In this document: piece by piece, positions 24,705-33,636 of the stretch
Layout of the letters: each line of letters begins with the position of its first letter
Numbering within the stretch: position 1 is the first letter of the stretch
Assembly: GCF_017052585.1 (NCBI RefSeq)
Contig: NZ_JAFFHZ010000001.1
Span: forward strand, 5,084,001 to 5,148,000
Reading direction: 5' to 3'
Length of the DNA stretch: 64,000 nucleotides
Source of the DNA: Paenibacillus apiarius
GTDB taxonomy: Bacteria; Bacillota; Bacilli; Paenibacillales; Paenibacillaceae
Notes under the pieces: generated by a model
Seen by the model: the letters and a program-made list of their open reading frames with translations, nothing else
The model's database searches: none
What the model was told of the DNA's origin: nothing
Made by a program: the position numbers and the translations under genes

Positions 24705-25256
24705 TTGCATTATCAATTTAGAGGAGGGTTTACTCTGTCCAGTGATAGGTTATGTGGAAGTCATTTATTGCGATTCAGGAGAACGAACGGGGATGATATG
24801 GAATTCGTGCTGCATACCGAGCGGGATCCGGATAATCGGAAATTCATTATGTTATGGACCGTGGAGCAGCACCTAGAGGCAATAGGATGCAAGGATAAAT
24901 TGCATATGATCATAGAGACTCGTGATGGCATAACAGTAGGTTACATGATACTCGCAGGCTTGGAAAATGAACATCAATGCATGGAATTGCTGCGCATTAC
25001 CATCGCCGACAAAGGGAAGGGATATGGCAAAGAATCGATACGCTTGGCGCAACAGCTAGTATTTGAAAAGCTGCATGCACATAGACTGTGGCTTGATGTG
25101 ATGGAGCACAATTATAGGGCAAAAGTTGTGTACGAGCAGGCGGGATTTGTCGTTGAGGGGAAGCTGCGGGAATGTATAAAGCGCGATGATGGCTATGAAT
25201 CCCTAATTATAATGGGGATGCTTGCACAAGATTATGTTACTGTAAAATATGATTGA
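24705..25256 (+). CDS. GNAT family N-acetyltransferase
   Basis: Up to 183 residues. The recognisable family start is LRFRRTNGDDMEFVLHTERD, so the real product may begin later than the TTG at 24705: AGAGGAGGG lies at 24718-24728, inside this frame, and the true start is then an unusual codon near 24736 or a TTG near 24765. The acetyl-CoA motif reads ADKGKGYGKESIRLAQ and the end has NYRAKVVYEQAGFVVEGKLRE. Substrate unknown. Followed by another acetyltransferase after about 60 bases. Confidence 0.75.
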   Translation: MHYQFRGGFTLSSDRLCGSHLLRFRRTNGDDMEFVLHTERDPDNRKFIMLWTVEQHLEAIGCKDKLHMIIETRDGITVGYMILAGLENEHQCMELLRITIADKGKGYGKESIRLAQQLVFEKLHAHRLWLDVMEHNYRAKVVYEQAGFVVEGKLRECIKRDDGYESLIIMGMLAQDYVTVKYD

Positions 25257-25314
25257 TTGAACCGGTCATCATGAGTAAGTGAAAGATTCACTCCCATGGA
25301 AAGGAATTGGTTTT

Positions 25315-25734
25315 ATGATAATTGAAAAGGCGACGAGTCTCGATCTAGAAAGCATCTGTCAAATCGATAGTAGCGTTATCGGGAATGACAGCAGGAAAGA
25401 GTATCTATCGGAATCCATTGAAAAAGAAACGTGCATTATCGCGAGAATGGATGGTAATCCAGTTGGCTTTGCCGTGTTTAATACTTCGTTCTATGATAAT
25501 TGCTTCATCTGGTTAGTAATCGTACATCCTCAGTTCAGAAGGAAAGGCATTGCAAGCGGGCTTATACAGTATGTCGAAAAAAACTGCCCAACATCTAAAT
25601 TATTCACATCAACGAATGAATCCAACGTAACGATGCAAAAGGTCTGCGAGGCACTTGGGTTTGCCAGAAGCGGCGTCATCGAGAATCTTGATGATGGTGA
25701 CCCAGAAATAGTGTTCTACAAATCAATAGGTTAA
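25315..25734 (+). CDS. GNAT family N-acetyltransferase
   Basis: 139 residues, small GNAT of the RimI-like type. Starts MIIEKATSLDLESICQID, with the acetyl-CoA loop in VHPQFRRKGIASGLIQYVE (motif RRKGIA) and the end LGFARSGVIENLDDGDPEI. ATG 25315 follows AAAGGAA; an upstream frame start at 25279 lacks a ribosome site. Probably co-transcribed with the preceding GNAT. Terminator just after it. Confidence 0.8.
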   Translation: MIIEKATSLDLESICQIDSSVIGNDSRKEYLSESIEKETCIIARMDGNPVGFAVFNTSFYDNCFIWLVIVHPQFRRKGIASGLIQYVEKNCPTSKLFTSTNESNVTMQKVCEALGFARSGVIENLDDGDPEIVFYKSIG

Positions 25735-25753
25735 GTTGTGAATCAATCATTCA

Positions 25754-25775
25754 CCCTGGCTGTCAGGGCTTTTTT
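25754..25775 (+). terminator. terminator after GNAT pair
   Basis: CCCTG-GCTGT-CAGGG followed by CTTTTTT. Confidence 0.8.
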
Positions 25776-26087
25776 ATGGAGGCATAATGAGTAATATACT
25801 ATCAATGAATTACATCATTGCGGCAGAGTTAATTAAGGAGAAAATGAAATAAACACCTGCATAAAGCTTGAGAACTATCGCCAGATTCTGCTTCACCTCT
25901 TGGTCTTCTGACCGGATTGGTCCTCATTTGTTATCTCAAGGTATCTACTTTCGTTTATTCCCGGCTCTTTTTGCGTTGTGAAATGAGTATTGAATCTCCG
26001 GTTATAGGAGGTTTTATACTTATTTTCAGTTCCAAGAGTCAGGGAACGAGAAGGCATCAAGAAAAGTGAACAGGGAGGCTTTTTCAG
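25776..26087. other. gap without gene; one inverted repeat
   Basis: An inverted repeat CTTGAGA ... TCTCAAG spans about 25868-25941 with a long loop. Otherwise no coding signal or known RNA was recognised. Confidence 0.35.
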
Positions 26088-26544
26088 ATGAGGACTCTTG
26101 AAATGTTAGTAATCATCGTCAATGTTCTATTGCTCGGCTGGTTGATGTTCTCTCGCAACAAGTCGTTGCGGGGGCTGCTAGATGAGTGCCGATGACACGG
26201 TGAAAGGCGCAGCGAAGACGAGCGACGCGGACATTGCTGCCCTGGGTACGAATAGAGAAGAAATCACAAAGTTTTATGATGAAATGTTTGCACGATATGA
26301 GCCAGTAACAGCAGGCGGAAATTACTGGATGACGCTTAAACACAATAAACATATGAGCTTTTCCGATATGTATCTGATTTCACCTGTGTTTGTAAGGATG
26401 GAAGGGGTGGATGTACGAAGTGTACATCGGCTTATTAACGAATACTCGCTTGATTTCTTTAATCACTATTTAAAGCAAAAGCCATTTGAGAAAATCGAAC
26501 AGAATATCGGTGAGCATCCAGAATTCACTCTGGAGAGAGGTTGA
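26088..26544 (+). pseudogene. PAF-acetylhydrolase-like lipase, internal deletion
   Basis: ATG 26088 after AGGGAGG opens a 33-residue frame with a membrane segment (LVIIVNVLLLGWLMF), then a stop at 26193. Frame 1 carries the C-terminal part of a platelet-activating-factor acetylhydrolase-type alpha/beta hydrolase: GGNYWMTLKHNKHMSFSDM holds the catalytic His, followed by a long end helix (VHRLINEYSLDFFNHYLK). The whole middle, with the GHSFGG serine and catalytic Asp, is missing. Both ends belong to one family, so this is an internal deletion with frameshift. Confidence 0.75.
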
Positions 26545-26642
26545 AATCAATTGAAGCAATACTAATGAAAAAAAGAGGGCACTCCTTTGATGGGAGTACC
26601 CTTGAATTTCGTTGAAACGCTCCCCTTTGATGGCGACCAAAA

Positions 26643-27080
26643 TCATTTATCCCCATAAAACACTTTGGATTGAAGCACATCCAGCGCCCGATTAATATCC
26701 TTCAGATCTTCTACGGAAGCATCCTTGATCCGTTCGAGGAAGCGTTCACCTATCCGTTGAAAAGCCTCGTTCATCATGGCTTGTCCTAATTCAGACAGCC
26801 GAATCAGCTGCTTGCGTCGGTCATCTGCAACCTCGAATTTTTCGCATAGATTTTTTTCGGTTAATTTCTTGAGCTCACGGCTCGTGTTCGGCATGGAAAT
26901 ATGCTTACAGTCGCTAATTTGGCTCAAGGTAACGGGTTGGCTAACCGCAATATACTCCAAAATACTATATTGAACGGGTGTAATATCCTCCGGTTTGATA
27001 TCTTTGGTTAATTCGTGCGTCACTTCATGTACGGACGTCGTAAAGGTCACAAATTTTTGAAAAAACGCTTCTTTATTCAC
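26643..27080 (-). CDS. MarR family regulator
   Basis: 145 residues, normal for MarR. The winged helix-turn-helix covers ITPVQYSILEYIAVSQPVTL to the recognition helix MPNTSRELKKLTEKNL and the wing ADDRRKQLIRLSE. The GTG at 27080 has AGAGGTGAG at a good distance; a GTG at 27089 would overlap that site. It is divergent from the flavodoxin-fold reductase at 27202, and inverted TTATCATTTGA sites lie between, so it probably represses that gene in response to a quinone or similar ligand. Confidence 0.82.
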   Translation of the reverse strand: MNKEAFFQKFVTFTTSVHEVTHELTKDIKPEDITPVQYSILEYIAVSQPVTLSQISDCKHISMPNTSRELKKLTEKNLCEKFEVADDRRKQLIRLSELGQAMMNEAFQRIGERFLERIKDASVEDLKDINRALDVLQSKVFYGDK

Positions 27081-27130
27081 AGGGCTCACCTCTTATTGAA
27101 AATAATAACAAACTAATTATCAATATACAA

Positions 27131-27184
27131 TTATCATTTGACAACTAAAAAGGAGTGTGATACTTTTTTATTATCAAATGATAA
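27131..27184. promoter_or_regulatory. possible MarR operators
   Basis: TTATCATTTGACAA at 27131-27144 and its near reverse complement TTATCAAATGATAA at 27171-27184 lie between the divergent MarR and reductase genes. Confidence 0.5.
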
Positions 27185-27201
27185 GTAATGGGGGCGGAGA
27201 A

Positions 27202-27789
27202 ATGAAGGTCTTGGCTATATATACGCATCCGAATCATAAGAGTCTAAGCTACGCATTTTTGCAAAAAGTTATCCAAGGGAGCCGCGAGAACAGGCATATC
27301 ACAAAGATGCAGGTGCTTGATTTATATGAGGAGGGATTTGATCCGGTTCTGGTGTTTAATGAGAATAAACGGAGAAGGGATATGCACATCGATCCAAAGC
27401 TGGAGAAGTATCGTGAACAAATTCGTGAGGCTGATAAAATCGTGTTTGTGTATCCCATTTGGTGGGGGCGGCCGCCCGCGATGCTCTTGGGTTATATCGA
27501 TCAAATTTTTGCTTCTAATTTTGCATACATGGACAAGGGAGGCATGTTGCCAGAAGGGCTGTTAAAAGGGAAGTCGGTGGTTTGTGTATCTACCATGCAG
27601 GGGCCTGCGCTCTATCCATTATTTTGGTTGGGTAATGCCCATAAAATACTTATGAGGAAAGCTTTGTTTCAATATGTAGGCATCAGAAAGGTGAAGTTTT
27701 TTGAATTTGGGAGCATGGAAAGTCCAAAGGGCAAGCATGACAAGAAATTAAATCAGGTCTATCAATATTTTAAATCCGTAGCCCGTTAA
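27202..27789 (+). CDS. NAD(P)H-dependent oxidoreductase, flavodoxin fold
   Basis: 195 residues of the NQO/MdaB/KefF-like flavodoxin fold. The FMN/FAD-binding start is AIYTHPNHKSLSYAF (4-18) and the active loop is VYPIWWGRPPAMLLGYIDQ. It reduces quinones or related electrophiles by two electrons. ATG 27202 follows GGGGGCGGAG. It is divergent from a MarR regulator, the usual arrangement for inducible quinone reductases. Confidence 0.85.
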   Translation: MKVLAIYTHPNHKSLSYAFLQKVIQGSRENRHITKMQVLDLYEEGFDPVLVFNENKRRRDMHIDPKLEKYREQIREADKIVFVYPIWWGRPPAMLLGYIDQIFASNFAYMDKGGMLPEGLLKGKSVVCVSTMQGPALYPLFWLGNAHKILMRKALFQYVGIRKVKFFEFGSMESPKGKHDKKLNQVYQYFKSVAR

Positions 27790-27849
27790 CACGCGGATCT
27801 GTATACGAATAGTTGAGGGCGACTAGCCCTCGCTATTCTGTATTGTCAT

Positions 27850-28497
27850 CTACATATGTTCGAGCTTCCACTGGATTCCTTGTAGCAGTAAAGTGTTTCC
27901 TTTAGAAAATAAGCGGAATTTGGGGCTTAAGATGGAACATAGCGTATTGAAACGTTCGATTCGTTCCGTTCTGGAATGTTGTGCATATTCGGCAAAGTAG
28001 CGAAAAAACTCTTCTTTGTTGATAGACTGCTCTGAGTATTGAGTTCGTTTTTCGGGATTTATTACCCGTGTCTTTACCAAATCATAGATATAACGCAACG
28101 AATCCCCTTCGTGTTCCTTCGCTTGACGCAAAATCGATATCATATTCATAAGCGTACTAGCCTGTGCCTCCAAGGATTCAATCTGCCAGTCGAGTGCTTT
28201 ATCGACTGGTATGTCTCCGGATATGATCGGGCTTATTTCATCAATTCCACAATCCAGATAACGCAGGGTTGTAATAAGCTCTAAGCGCCATATATCTTCC
28301 GGCGTGTATAACCGATGCCCTCCCTCGGTATAGCTTGTTGGCTTAAGTAAACCGATCTCGTCATAGTAGCGGACGGTTTTTACGGTGGATCCGATCAGCG
28401 CAGCGGCTTCCCCAATCGAGTATGTTCTGTCTTGTGTTGTGGAATCAGACACATGCTCTATCTTGTTTGTCAATCTTGCTCTTTGAATGCAAACCAT
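27850..28497 (-). CDS. MerR family regulator
   Basis: 215 residues. The winged helix-turn-helix is at about 25-95: YSIGEAAALIGSTVKTVRYYDEIGLL then HRLYTPEDIWRLELI. The rest is a coiled coil (WQIESLEAQASTLMNMISI) and a C-terminal helical domain. An extra 23-residue N-terminal arm precedes the usual start; AGGAGGT lies directly before the ATG at 28497. The target genes are not evident. Confidence 0.82.
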   Translation of the reverse strand: MVCIQRARLTNKIEHVSDSTTQDRTYSIGEAAALIGSTVKTVRYYDEIGLLKPTSYTEGGHRLYTPEDIWRLELITTLRYLDCGIDEISPIISGDIPVDKALDWQIESLEAQASTLMNMISILRQAKEHEGDSLRYIYDLVKTRVINPEKRTQYSEQSINKEEFFRYFAEYAQHSRTERIERFNTLCSILSPKFRLFSKGNTLLLQGIQWKLEHM

Positions 28498-28633
28498 TAC
28501 ACCTCCTGTAGCTGGAGAATCAATAACACTGTTTCAATCAAGGCAGCGTATTGTTTTATTTTTCTTCTGTTGCGGGGGGAGCGTATGTTCGTTATAATAG
28601 ATGAAAATGGAAATGTTAAGGAGCATACATAGG

Positions 28634-28720
28634 AATGTGAATACGGGCGGGCATTTCGCAGCGCTTGAAGATTCTCGGCTTGTGGCCAGCAAGATTTATG
28701 ACTTTTTTGCAGAGCTATAA
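28634..28720 (+). pseudogene. alpha/beta (epoxide) hydrolase C-terminal scrap
   Basis: The frame NVNTGGHFAALEDSRLVASK ending in FFAEL and stop is the last 28 residues of an epoxide-hydrolase-like protein, including the catalytic His of GGHFAALE. Nothing upstream in any frame continues it, so only the tail of a deleted gene remains. Confidence 0.6.
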
Positions 28721-28753
28721 TTACCGGATAGCAATGAGAGAAGGGGAGAGGAA

Positions 28754-29725
28754 ATGACCATACATGATGATGCCGTGAACGCTGCGCTAGACTATGAAAT
28801 TGAACAGCAAGACGAGGAGCAGGATGAATCTGGATTTGCAGATGTGTACGTCATCCAATTGCTGTACAAGGACAAGCCGCAGGTGTCCCGGGAGGCGTTG
28901 TACGAAAAAATGCAGCAATACACCGGAGAGGTCCAATTGGCGAAGGAAGATACGGCAGCAGAGGAGCCGCAACAATCTCTGGCGGTGTGGGAGGCCAATG
29001 GGGACAATCCGGAGGAAACAGGCGATGTCATGCTCTTTTTCCATATGAATCTTATGGTGTCGTATCAAGATGGAGAGATGCCGGCCCAGACCTGCATCAT
29101 GACGTCGGATACAACGGTGGAAGCCGAGTCATTCGAGACGGCGCTGCAGCAGGCGTGGCATTGGCCGGAGGCGAGAGCAGCCGTTGCGGGCTGCGGCCAT
29201 TCCCTGCTGTTGACGGATTTCTGCGCGCGCGGCTTGGATTACAAAGAGCGGCTGCAGATGATTAGCGGTGCGCTGCGCGCCTTGGTGGAGACGGCGCCCT
29301 GTGAAGCCATTTATTTTCAGGCCAGCGACAATATCGTTCACCCGCAAGCTTATGTGGAGGCGCTTAACGCGGGGCAGCGTTTGTACGGGGCGATGAATGT
29401 CCGCTTTTACAACGTGGCGGGAAGAGATGAAATGCTTATGGACACATGCGGTCTGGCCGCTCTCGGCTTGCCGGATGTGCAGTGTCATTTTCGTAATATG
29501 GAGCCGAATGCAGTGGCTTCCTGGATCGGAGATATCGCTTATTACCTGTTCGAGCAGGGTGACATCATTCAAGACGGAGAAACCGTCGGCTCGGACGAGC
29601 TGCGCTGGCTCTGCGAGCATCAGTATGCATTGGCGGCCCCGAGACGATACGTGCTCGATCTGAATCCGGGGCCGGAGCATTATGCAGGCGTTCAGCACCA
29701 CGGGCAGGACGAACGTTCCGAATGA
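28754..29725 (+). CDS. DUF4261 domain protein
   Basis: 323 residues. The N-terminus is acidic (EIEQQDEEQDES). The DUF4261 domain fills the C-terminal half: EAIYFQASDNIVHPQAY, then NVRFYNVAGRDEMLMDTCGL and GLPDVQCHFRNMEPNAVASW, ending with a DG-rich segment. Function unknown; the family is found in scattered bacteria. ATG 28754 follows AGGGGAGAGG. It is convergent with the SufR-like gene across a strong hairpin. Confidence 0.72.
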   Translation: MTIHDDAVNAALDYEIEQQDEEQDESGFADVYVIQLLYKDKPQVSREALYEKMQQYTGEVQLAKEDTAAEEPQQSLAVWEANGDNPEETGDVMLFFHMNLMVSYQDGEMPAQTCIMTSDTTVEAESFETALQQAWHWPEARAAVAGCGHSLLLTDFCARGLDYKERLQMISGALRALVETAPCEAIYFQASDNIVHPQAYVEALNAGQRLYGAMNVRFYNVAGRDEMLMDTCGLAALGLPDVQCHFRNMEPNAVASWIGDIAYYLFEQGDIIQDGETVGSDELRWLCEHQYALAAPRRYVLDLNPGPEHYAGVQHHGQDERSE

Positions 29726-29739
29726 TATGAAAGGATAAA

Positions 29740-29779
29740 GAAGCTGCAAATGAGACGCGATGCTCTCATTTGCAGCTTC
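29740..29779. terminator. 16-bp hairpin between convergent genes
   Basis: Perfect arms GAAGCTGCAAATGAGA and TCTCATTTGCAGCTTC with an 8-base loop. A T-rich stretch follows in the minus-strand sense. Confidence 0.75.
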
Positions 29780-29860
29780 TGCTGTACATGCCGTCTAACC
29801 GCTTCATACCCATTTACTACTGCATATATTCCAATGGACTGTCTGTCGCAAGCCACAAAT

Positions 29861-30499
29861 CTAGGCTTGGCGGTTGCGTTGCCGAATCTTATATACGCAC
29901 TTTCTATCCCCTTGCGACAAACACTCCGGGCGGGAAATATCCGCGTCCAACAAAGACTCAAACAGCTGCAGCTCGCAAGTGCAGGCATGGTTATACGGGG
30001 TGGCGATGTGCGAGATCGGACAATTATGCTCCGTAAAAACAAACTCGTCCTCGCTGTTTTTTTCCCATTCGACCATGTAGCCATTTTCGTTTTGAATGCC
30101 GGCAAGCAAAGAAACCCTCTCATGCAAGCTCTTTTCTGCCATCGCTCCCGCATACTTTTTGTATAATTTTTCTTGGCGGCGTTCGAACAATCGCTCTACC
30201 ATCATTTCTCCTGATTCCTGCGCCAATTCATCAAGGAGATCGAGGGCAAGGGCGTGATAGTTATGCGGAAACAGGATGCCGGCACGCTCTGTCAGACGGA
30301 ATAGGGCAGAGGGTCTGCCCATCGGCTGCCGTACCGTTCTCGACTCAATAAAACCATCGCGTTCCAGAGCGTCGAGATGGCGGCGGACTGCCATGGAAGT
30401 AATGTTGAGCTGCTCCGTCAGTTGTTTGGCGCTAAGCTCGTCATTCGTTTTCAACAAAAATAATATCGTCTCGCGGGTCGACATCTCTTCTTGGTGCAA
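29861..30499 (-). CDS. DeoR/ArsR-like regulator with Cys motif (SufR-like)
   Basis: 212 residues. N-terminal winged helix-turn-helix (ELSAKQLTEQLNITSMAVRRHL) then a dimerisation region, and a C-terminal cysteine set: CPIS, HACTCEL, RPECLS and KCVY. This layout is that of SufR-type repressors, which hold an iron-sulfur cluster and sense cluster status. TTG 30499 has AAGGCGGTG upstream; ATG 30484 is an alternative. It lies 44 bases after trhO on the same strand and probably shares its transcript. Confidence 0.72.
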   Translation of the reverse strand: MHQEEMSTRETILFLLKTNDELSAKQLTEQLNITSMAVRRHLDALERDGFIESRTVRQPMGRPSALFRLTERAGILFPHNYHALALDLLDELAQESGEMMVERLFERRQEKLYKKYAGAMAEKSLHERVSLLAGIQNENGYMVEWEKNSEDEFVFTEHNCPISHIATPYNHACTCELQLFESLLDADISRPECLSQGDRKCVYKIRQRNRQA

Positions 30500-30543
30500 T
30501 GCAGTTCACCGCCTTGTTAGTAACGTCAGTTAGCGGCCGCCCG

Positions 30544-31428
30544 TTAAAGAGAGGCACATTGCTCAGAGCAATAACCATGATGCATGCTGTCGCATTCCTC
30601 GCAACAAATATGCTGCCGGTGACAAGCATCATTGGCGCAATTCATGTAACGATCGGAAGGTTTGCCGCAATGATGGCAACGTCCGACGATGATAGCTTCA
30701 TCCGTATGGTTAATCGGCACGGATATCCGTTCATCGAATACGTAGCATTTGCCATCGAACAGTCTTCCTTTTGTGTCGGGATCTTTGCCGTAAGTTACGA
30801 TACCGCCATCCAGCTGGTATACTTCCTGAAAACCCTCCTTCAGCAAAAAGCCGCTTAACTTCTCACAGCGGATTCCTCCCGTGCAATAAGTGAGAATTGG
30901 CTTGTCTTTATGTTCGCTCATAGATTCCCGTATCCATTGCGGGAATTCCCGAAAGCTCTCCACATCCGGCCGAATCGAATTGCGGAAATGGCCGAGATCA
31001 TATTCATAACCGGTCCGGCCATCCAGCACGATGACATCGTCGCGCTGCAGCTGCTCATAAAATTGCTTGGGATTCAGCTTTTTGCCGCTTAGGGTATTGG
31101 GATCAAGATCCTTATCGTCAACACGGAAGGTAACCAGCTCTTTTTTGTAGCGCACGAACATTTTTTTGAAGGCGTGTCCATCCGCTTCGTCTATTTTAAA
31201 CACGATGTCGGCAAAGAGAGGGTTCTGGCGTAAATCATGCATATATTGCTCTGTCTGTTCAACGGTGCCGGACAGCGTTCCGTTGATTCCTTCATCGGCG
31301 ATCAATATTCGGCCTTTAATTCCGAGGTTCTTGCAATAATCCAAATGCTCCTGCGCAAATTGCTGGGCATCGGGAATGTTGACGTATTTATAAAAAAGCA
31401 GAATGGAGTAAGCAGATTGTTTGTTCAT
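30544..31428 (-). CDS. trhO: tRNA uridine(34) hydroxylase TrhO
   Basis: 294 residues. TrhO (YceA/YbfQ family) hydroxylates U34 of tRNAs toward 5-hydroxyuridine. The N-terminal acylphosphatase-like domain has GRILIADEGINGTLSGT (39-55); the rhodanese domain has catalytic Cys182 in TYCTGGIRCEKLSG. The C-terminal extension carries a Cys-rich zinc-binding region (CHHC, CANDAC, CCEEC, CSEQC). ATG 31428 follows GGGTGA; a longer start at 31449 is possible. A SufR-like regulator gene follows downstream. Confidence 0.92.
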   Translation of the reverse strand: MNKQSAYSILLFYKYVNIPDAQQFAQEHLDYCKNLGIKGRILIADEGINGTLSGTVEQTEQYMHDLRQNPLFADIVFKIDEADGHAFKKMFVRYKKELVTFRVDDKDLDPNTLSGKKLNPKQFYEQLQRDDVIVLDGRTGYEYDLGHFRNSIRPDVESFREFPQWIRESMSEHKDKPILTYCTGGIRCEKLSGFLLKEGFQEVYQLDGGIVTYGKDPDTKGRLFDGKCYVFDERISVPINHTDEAIIVGRCHHCGKPSDRYMNCANDACHRQHICCEECDSMHHGYCSEQCASL

Positions 31429-31708
31429 ATCATTCACCCGGTTCATCATAGATTAGATTTAATAACTTATAGAATGCATCAGACTTAATAAACTTTTATT
31501 TATAAAAAGTATTGTAACATAACATGAAGTTCGTTTACACCTCTTCAACTATTTCCTGCTAAACGCTGACCAGATAGGGAACGGACGCGGACGTGGAAGA
31601 GAGTACAGCGCGTCTTGACGGAACGGCTCCTCTTTCATCCTTGATGCTTTTATCGCCGATCATTACTTGATATACTATAAGAAAGATATTTTTAAAGGAG
31701 ACAACTTC

Positions 31709-31747
31709 GTGATTCATTCGTCTTTCTTTGCCTTATATGATGAGTAA
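31709..31747 (+). CDS. possible 12-residue leader peptide
   Basis: GTG start, preceded by AAAGGAG at a 9-base spacing, gives MIHSSFFALYDE and stop. The stop overlaps the left arm of the hairpin at 31746-31785, the usual geometry of translation-controlled attenuation. It could be chance. Confidence 0.3.
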   Translation: MIHSSFFALYDE

Positions 31748-31785
31748 AGGACGGTCTTGAGCATGAATTGCCGCTCCTTTTTTTT
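31746..31785 (+). terminator. terminator/attenuator upstream of pxpB
   Basis: AAAGGACGG pairs with CCGCTCCTTT (one bulged C), followed by eight T. Confidence 0.65.
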
Positions 31786-31849
31786 GTACAACCGAATGTT
31801 GGCCAATGAAAAGGCGGCGGCGTAATGGCGTAATTAAGGGGGGAGACAT

Positions 31850-32620
31850 ATGTCGGGTTTATATGAAACGGATGGGAACGACGTGCTCTTGCTTCCGCTC
31901 GGAGATCGTGCGATCATCGTTGATTGGGGCGGCAGCATCCACCCGTACACCCATGCCATGATCCGCGCTTTATGTTCGCAATTGGAGCGCAACCCGGTTC
32001 CGGGCATCGTGGAGGCTGTGCCGGCGTATACGACGGTTACTATTTTCTACGAGCCGATGGCATTGCGGGATCCGGTCACGGGTGAGCAATGGTCTCGCCG
32101 TGGCGGCAAGGGGATGCGCTCCCCTTTTGAGATCATCAAGGGGATCGTCAGCCGGATGGTGAAGAGTCTGGAAGCGGCGGAAGCGGGCCGATCGAGAATC
32201 GTGGAAATACCAGTGTGCTATGGCGGGGAATTTGGGCCTGATTTGCACGATGTTGCAGCGCACACCGGGTTGAGCACAGAGGAAGTCATTGAGATTCACT
32301 CGAGTCAGGATTACTTGGTATATATGATCGGATTCGCCCCGGGCTTTCCTTATCTCGGCGGCATGCCGGAGCGGATCGCCGTTCCCAGACGCAGCTCTCC
32401 AAGGCAAATCATTGACCCGGGTTCGGTCGGCATAGGCGGCAAGCAGACGGGAGTCTATCCGATTGCCACGCCCGGGGGATGGCAGTTGATCGGAAGAACC
32501 CCATTGAAGCTGTTCCGTCCCGATTATGCTGCGCCGAGCTTGCTCCAAATGGGCGACATCGTCCGCTTCCGGCCGATCGGCTCCGAACAATATGCCGCGT
32601 GGGAAGAGGATGTCATATGA
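31850..32620 (+). CDS. pxpB: 5-oxoprolinase subunit B (KipI-like)
   Basis: 256 residues of the KipI/PxpB family, which with PxpC and PxpA hydrolyses 5-oxoproline to glutamate using ATP. The N-terminal part reads LPLGDRAIIVDWGG and the cyclophilin-like C-terminal part has YMIGFAPGFPYLGGMPE, followed by VPRRSSPR and PGSVGIGGKQTGVYP, the family signatures. ATG 31850 follows AAGGGGGGAG. Its stop overlaps the pxpC start (ATGA), so the subunits are made together. Confidence 0.93.
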   Translation: MSGLYETDGNDVLLLPLGDRAIIVDWGGSIHPYTHAMIRALCSQLERNPVPGIVEAVPAYTTVTIFYEPMALRDPVTGEQWSRRGGKGMRSPFEIIKGIVSRMVKSLEAAEAGRSRIVEIPVCYGGEFGPDLHDVAAHTGLSTEEVIEIHSSQDYLVYMIGFAPGFPYLGGMPERIAVPRRSSPRQIIDPGSVGIGGKQTGVYPIATPGGWQLIGRTPLKLFRPDYAAPSLLQMGDIVRFRPIGSEQYAAWEEDVI

Positions 32621-33636
32621 GTCTATATATCTTAAAGCCGGGTCTTCTAACTACGATTCAAGATCAAGGAAGGTACGGGTATCAGCAGCAGGGGGTCATT
32701 GCCAGCGGAGCCATGGACTCTTTCGCCCTTCGCGCAGCGAATGTGCTGGCAGGCAATGAGCAGGGAGCAGCCGCATTGGAAATCACGCTGCGAGGACCAT
32801 CCATCCGTTTCGAGGCTGATGCGCTTATCGCCATATGCGGAGGCAATCTAGCGCCATGTATAGGGGCACAGAAGGTTCCGTTATGGAGATCGGTCCTCGT
32901 TAGAGCGGGAGAGGCGCTCGAATTCGGTCCCTGCCTATCGGGCGCGCGCACTTATTTAGCCGTAGCGGGAGGAATCGATGTTCCTCTGGTGCTGGGGAGC
33001 CGCAGCACTTATTTGCGTGCGGGGTTAGGAGGATTCCAAGGCAGAGCGCTGCAGGCCGGGGATGTGCTCCGCTGCGGTGCTGCTTCCGGCCGTGCGGCGG
33101 CATACATGAGGAATCATCTGGGGGCGCTGGAGTCAGAGCCCTTTGCGGCTGCGTCTTGGTTTATCGGTTTTTCATCCCGTCCCTTATATGCGCAAGATCC
33201 GGTAATCCGCTTTGTGGAAGGCCGTGACTTCAGACATTTTACCGAAGAGAGCAAGAGGGCTTTTGTCAGCCGGCCATTCCGTGTCACACCACAATCAGAC
33301 CGGATGGGCTTCCGCTTGGAGGGAGCGGATCTCCGATTGAAAGCGCCTTGTGAACCGATCTCCGCAGCGGTGTCGTTCGGTACGGTGCAAGTCCCTCCGG
33401 AAGGGAACCCGATCGTATTAATGGCGGATCGGCAGACGATAGGAGGTTATCCGAAGATAGCGCAGGTGGCAAGTGTCGATCTTCCCATGCTGGCCCAAGT
33501 GAAGCCGGGGGAACGCATACAGTTTGCCGAAATATCGTTGGAGCGCGCGGAGGAACTGTATGTGGAAGCGGAGCTGTCATTTGCTCAGATGGAAAAAGCG
33601 ATCGGACTTTATCTCATGAAAGAGAGGGGCGTTTAA
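32617..33636 (+). CDS. pxpC: 5-oxoprolinase subunit C (KipA-like)
   Basis: 339 residues. Starts ILKPGLLTTIQDQGRYGYQ, the signature of biotin-dependent carboxylase-like KipA/PxpC proteins, and has the later SDRMGFRLEG and GGYPKIAQV motifs. Forms a complex with PxpB. The ATG overlaps the pxpB stop. An in-frame start much farther upstream (32479) would lie inside pxpB and is not credible. pxpA follows with no gap. Confidence 0.93.
   Translation: MSLYILKPGLLTTIQDQGRYGYQQQGVIASGAMDSFALRAANVLAGNEQGAAALEITLRGPSIRFEADALIAICGGNLAPCIGAQKVPLWRSVLVRAGEALEFGPCLSGARTYLAVAGGIDVPLVLGSRSTYLRAGLGGFQGRALQAGDVLRCGAASGRAAAYMRNHLGALESEPFAAASWFIGFSSRPLYAQDPVIRFVEGRDFRHFTEESKRAFVSRPFRVTPQSDRMGFRLEGADLRLKAPCEPISAAVSFGTVQVPPEGNPIVLMADRQTIGGYPKIAQVASVDLPMLAQVKPGERIQFAEISLERAEELYVEAELSFAQMEKAIGLYLMKERGV

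Larger units (their letters stand above)
31450..31849. other. 400-base gap with a possible leader peptide and terminator
   Basis: Between trhO and pxpB. The left half holds the trhO promoter region. The right half holds AAAGGAG, a 12-codon GTG frame (31709-31747) and a terminator-like hairpin at once after it, then 65 bases to pxpB. Confidence 0.5.
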
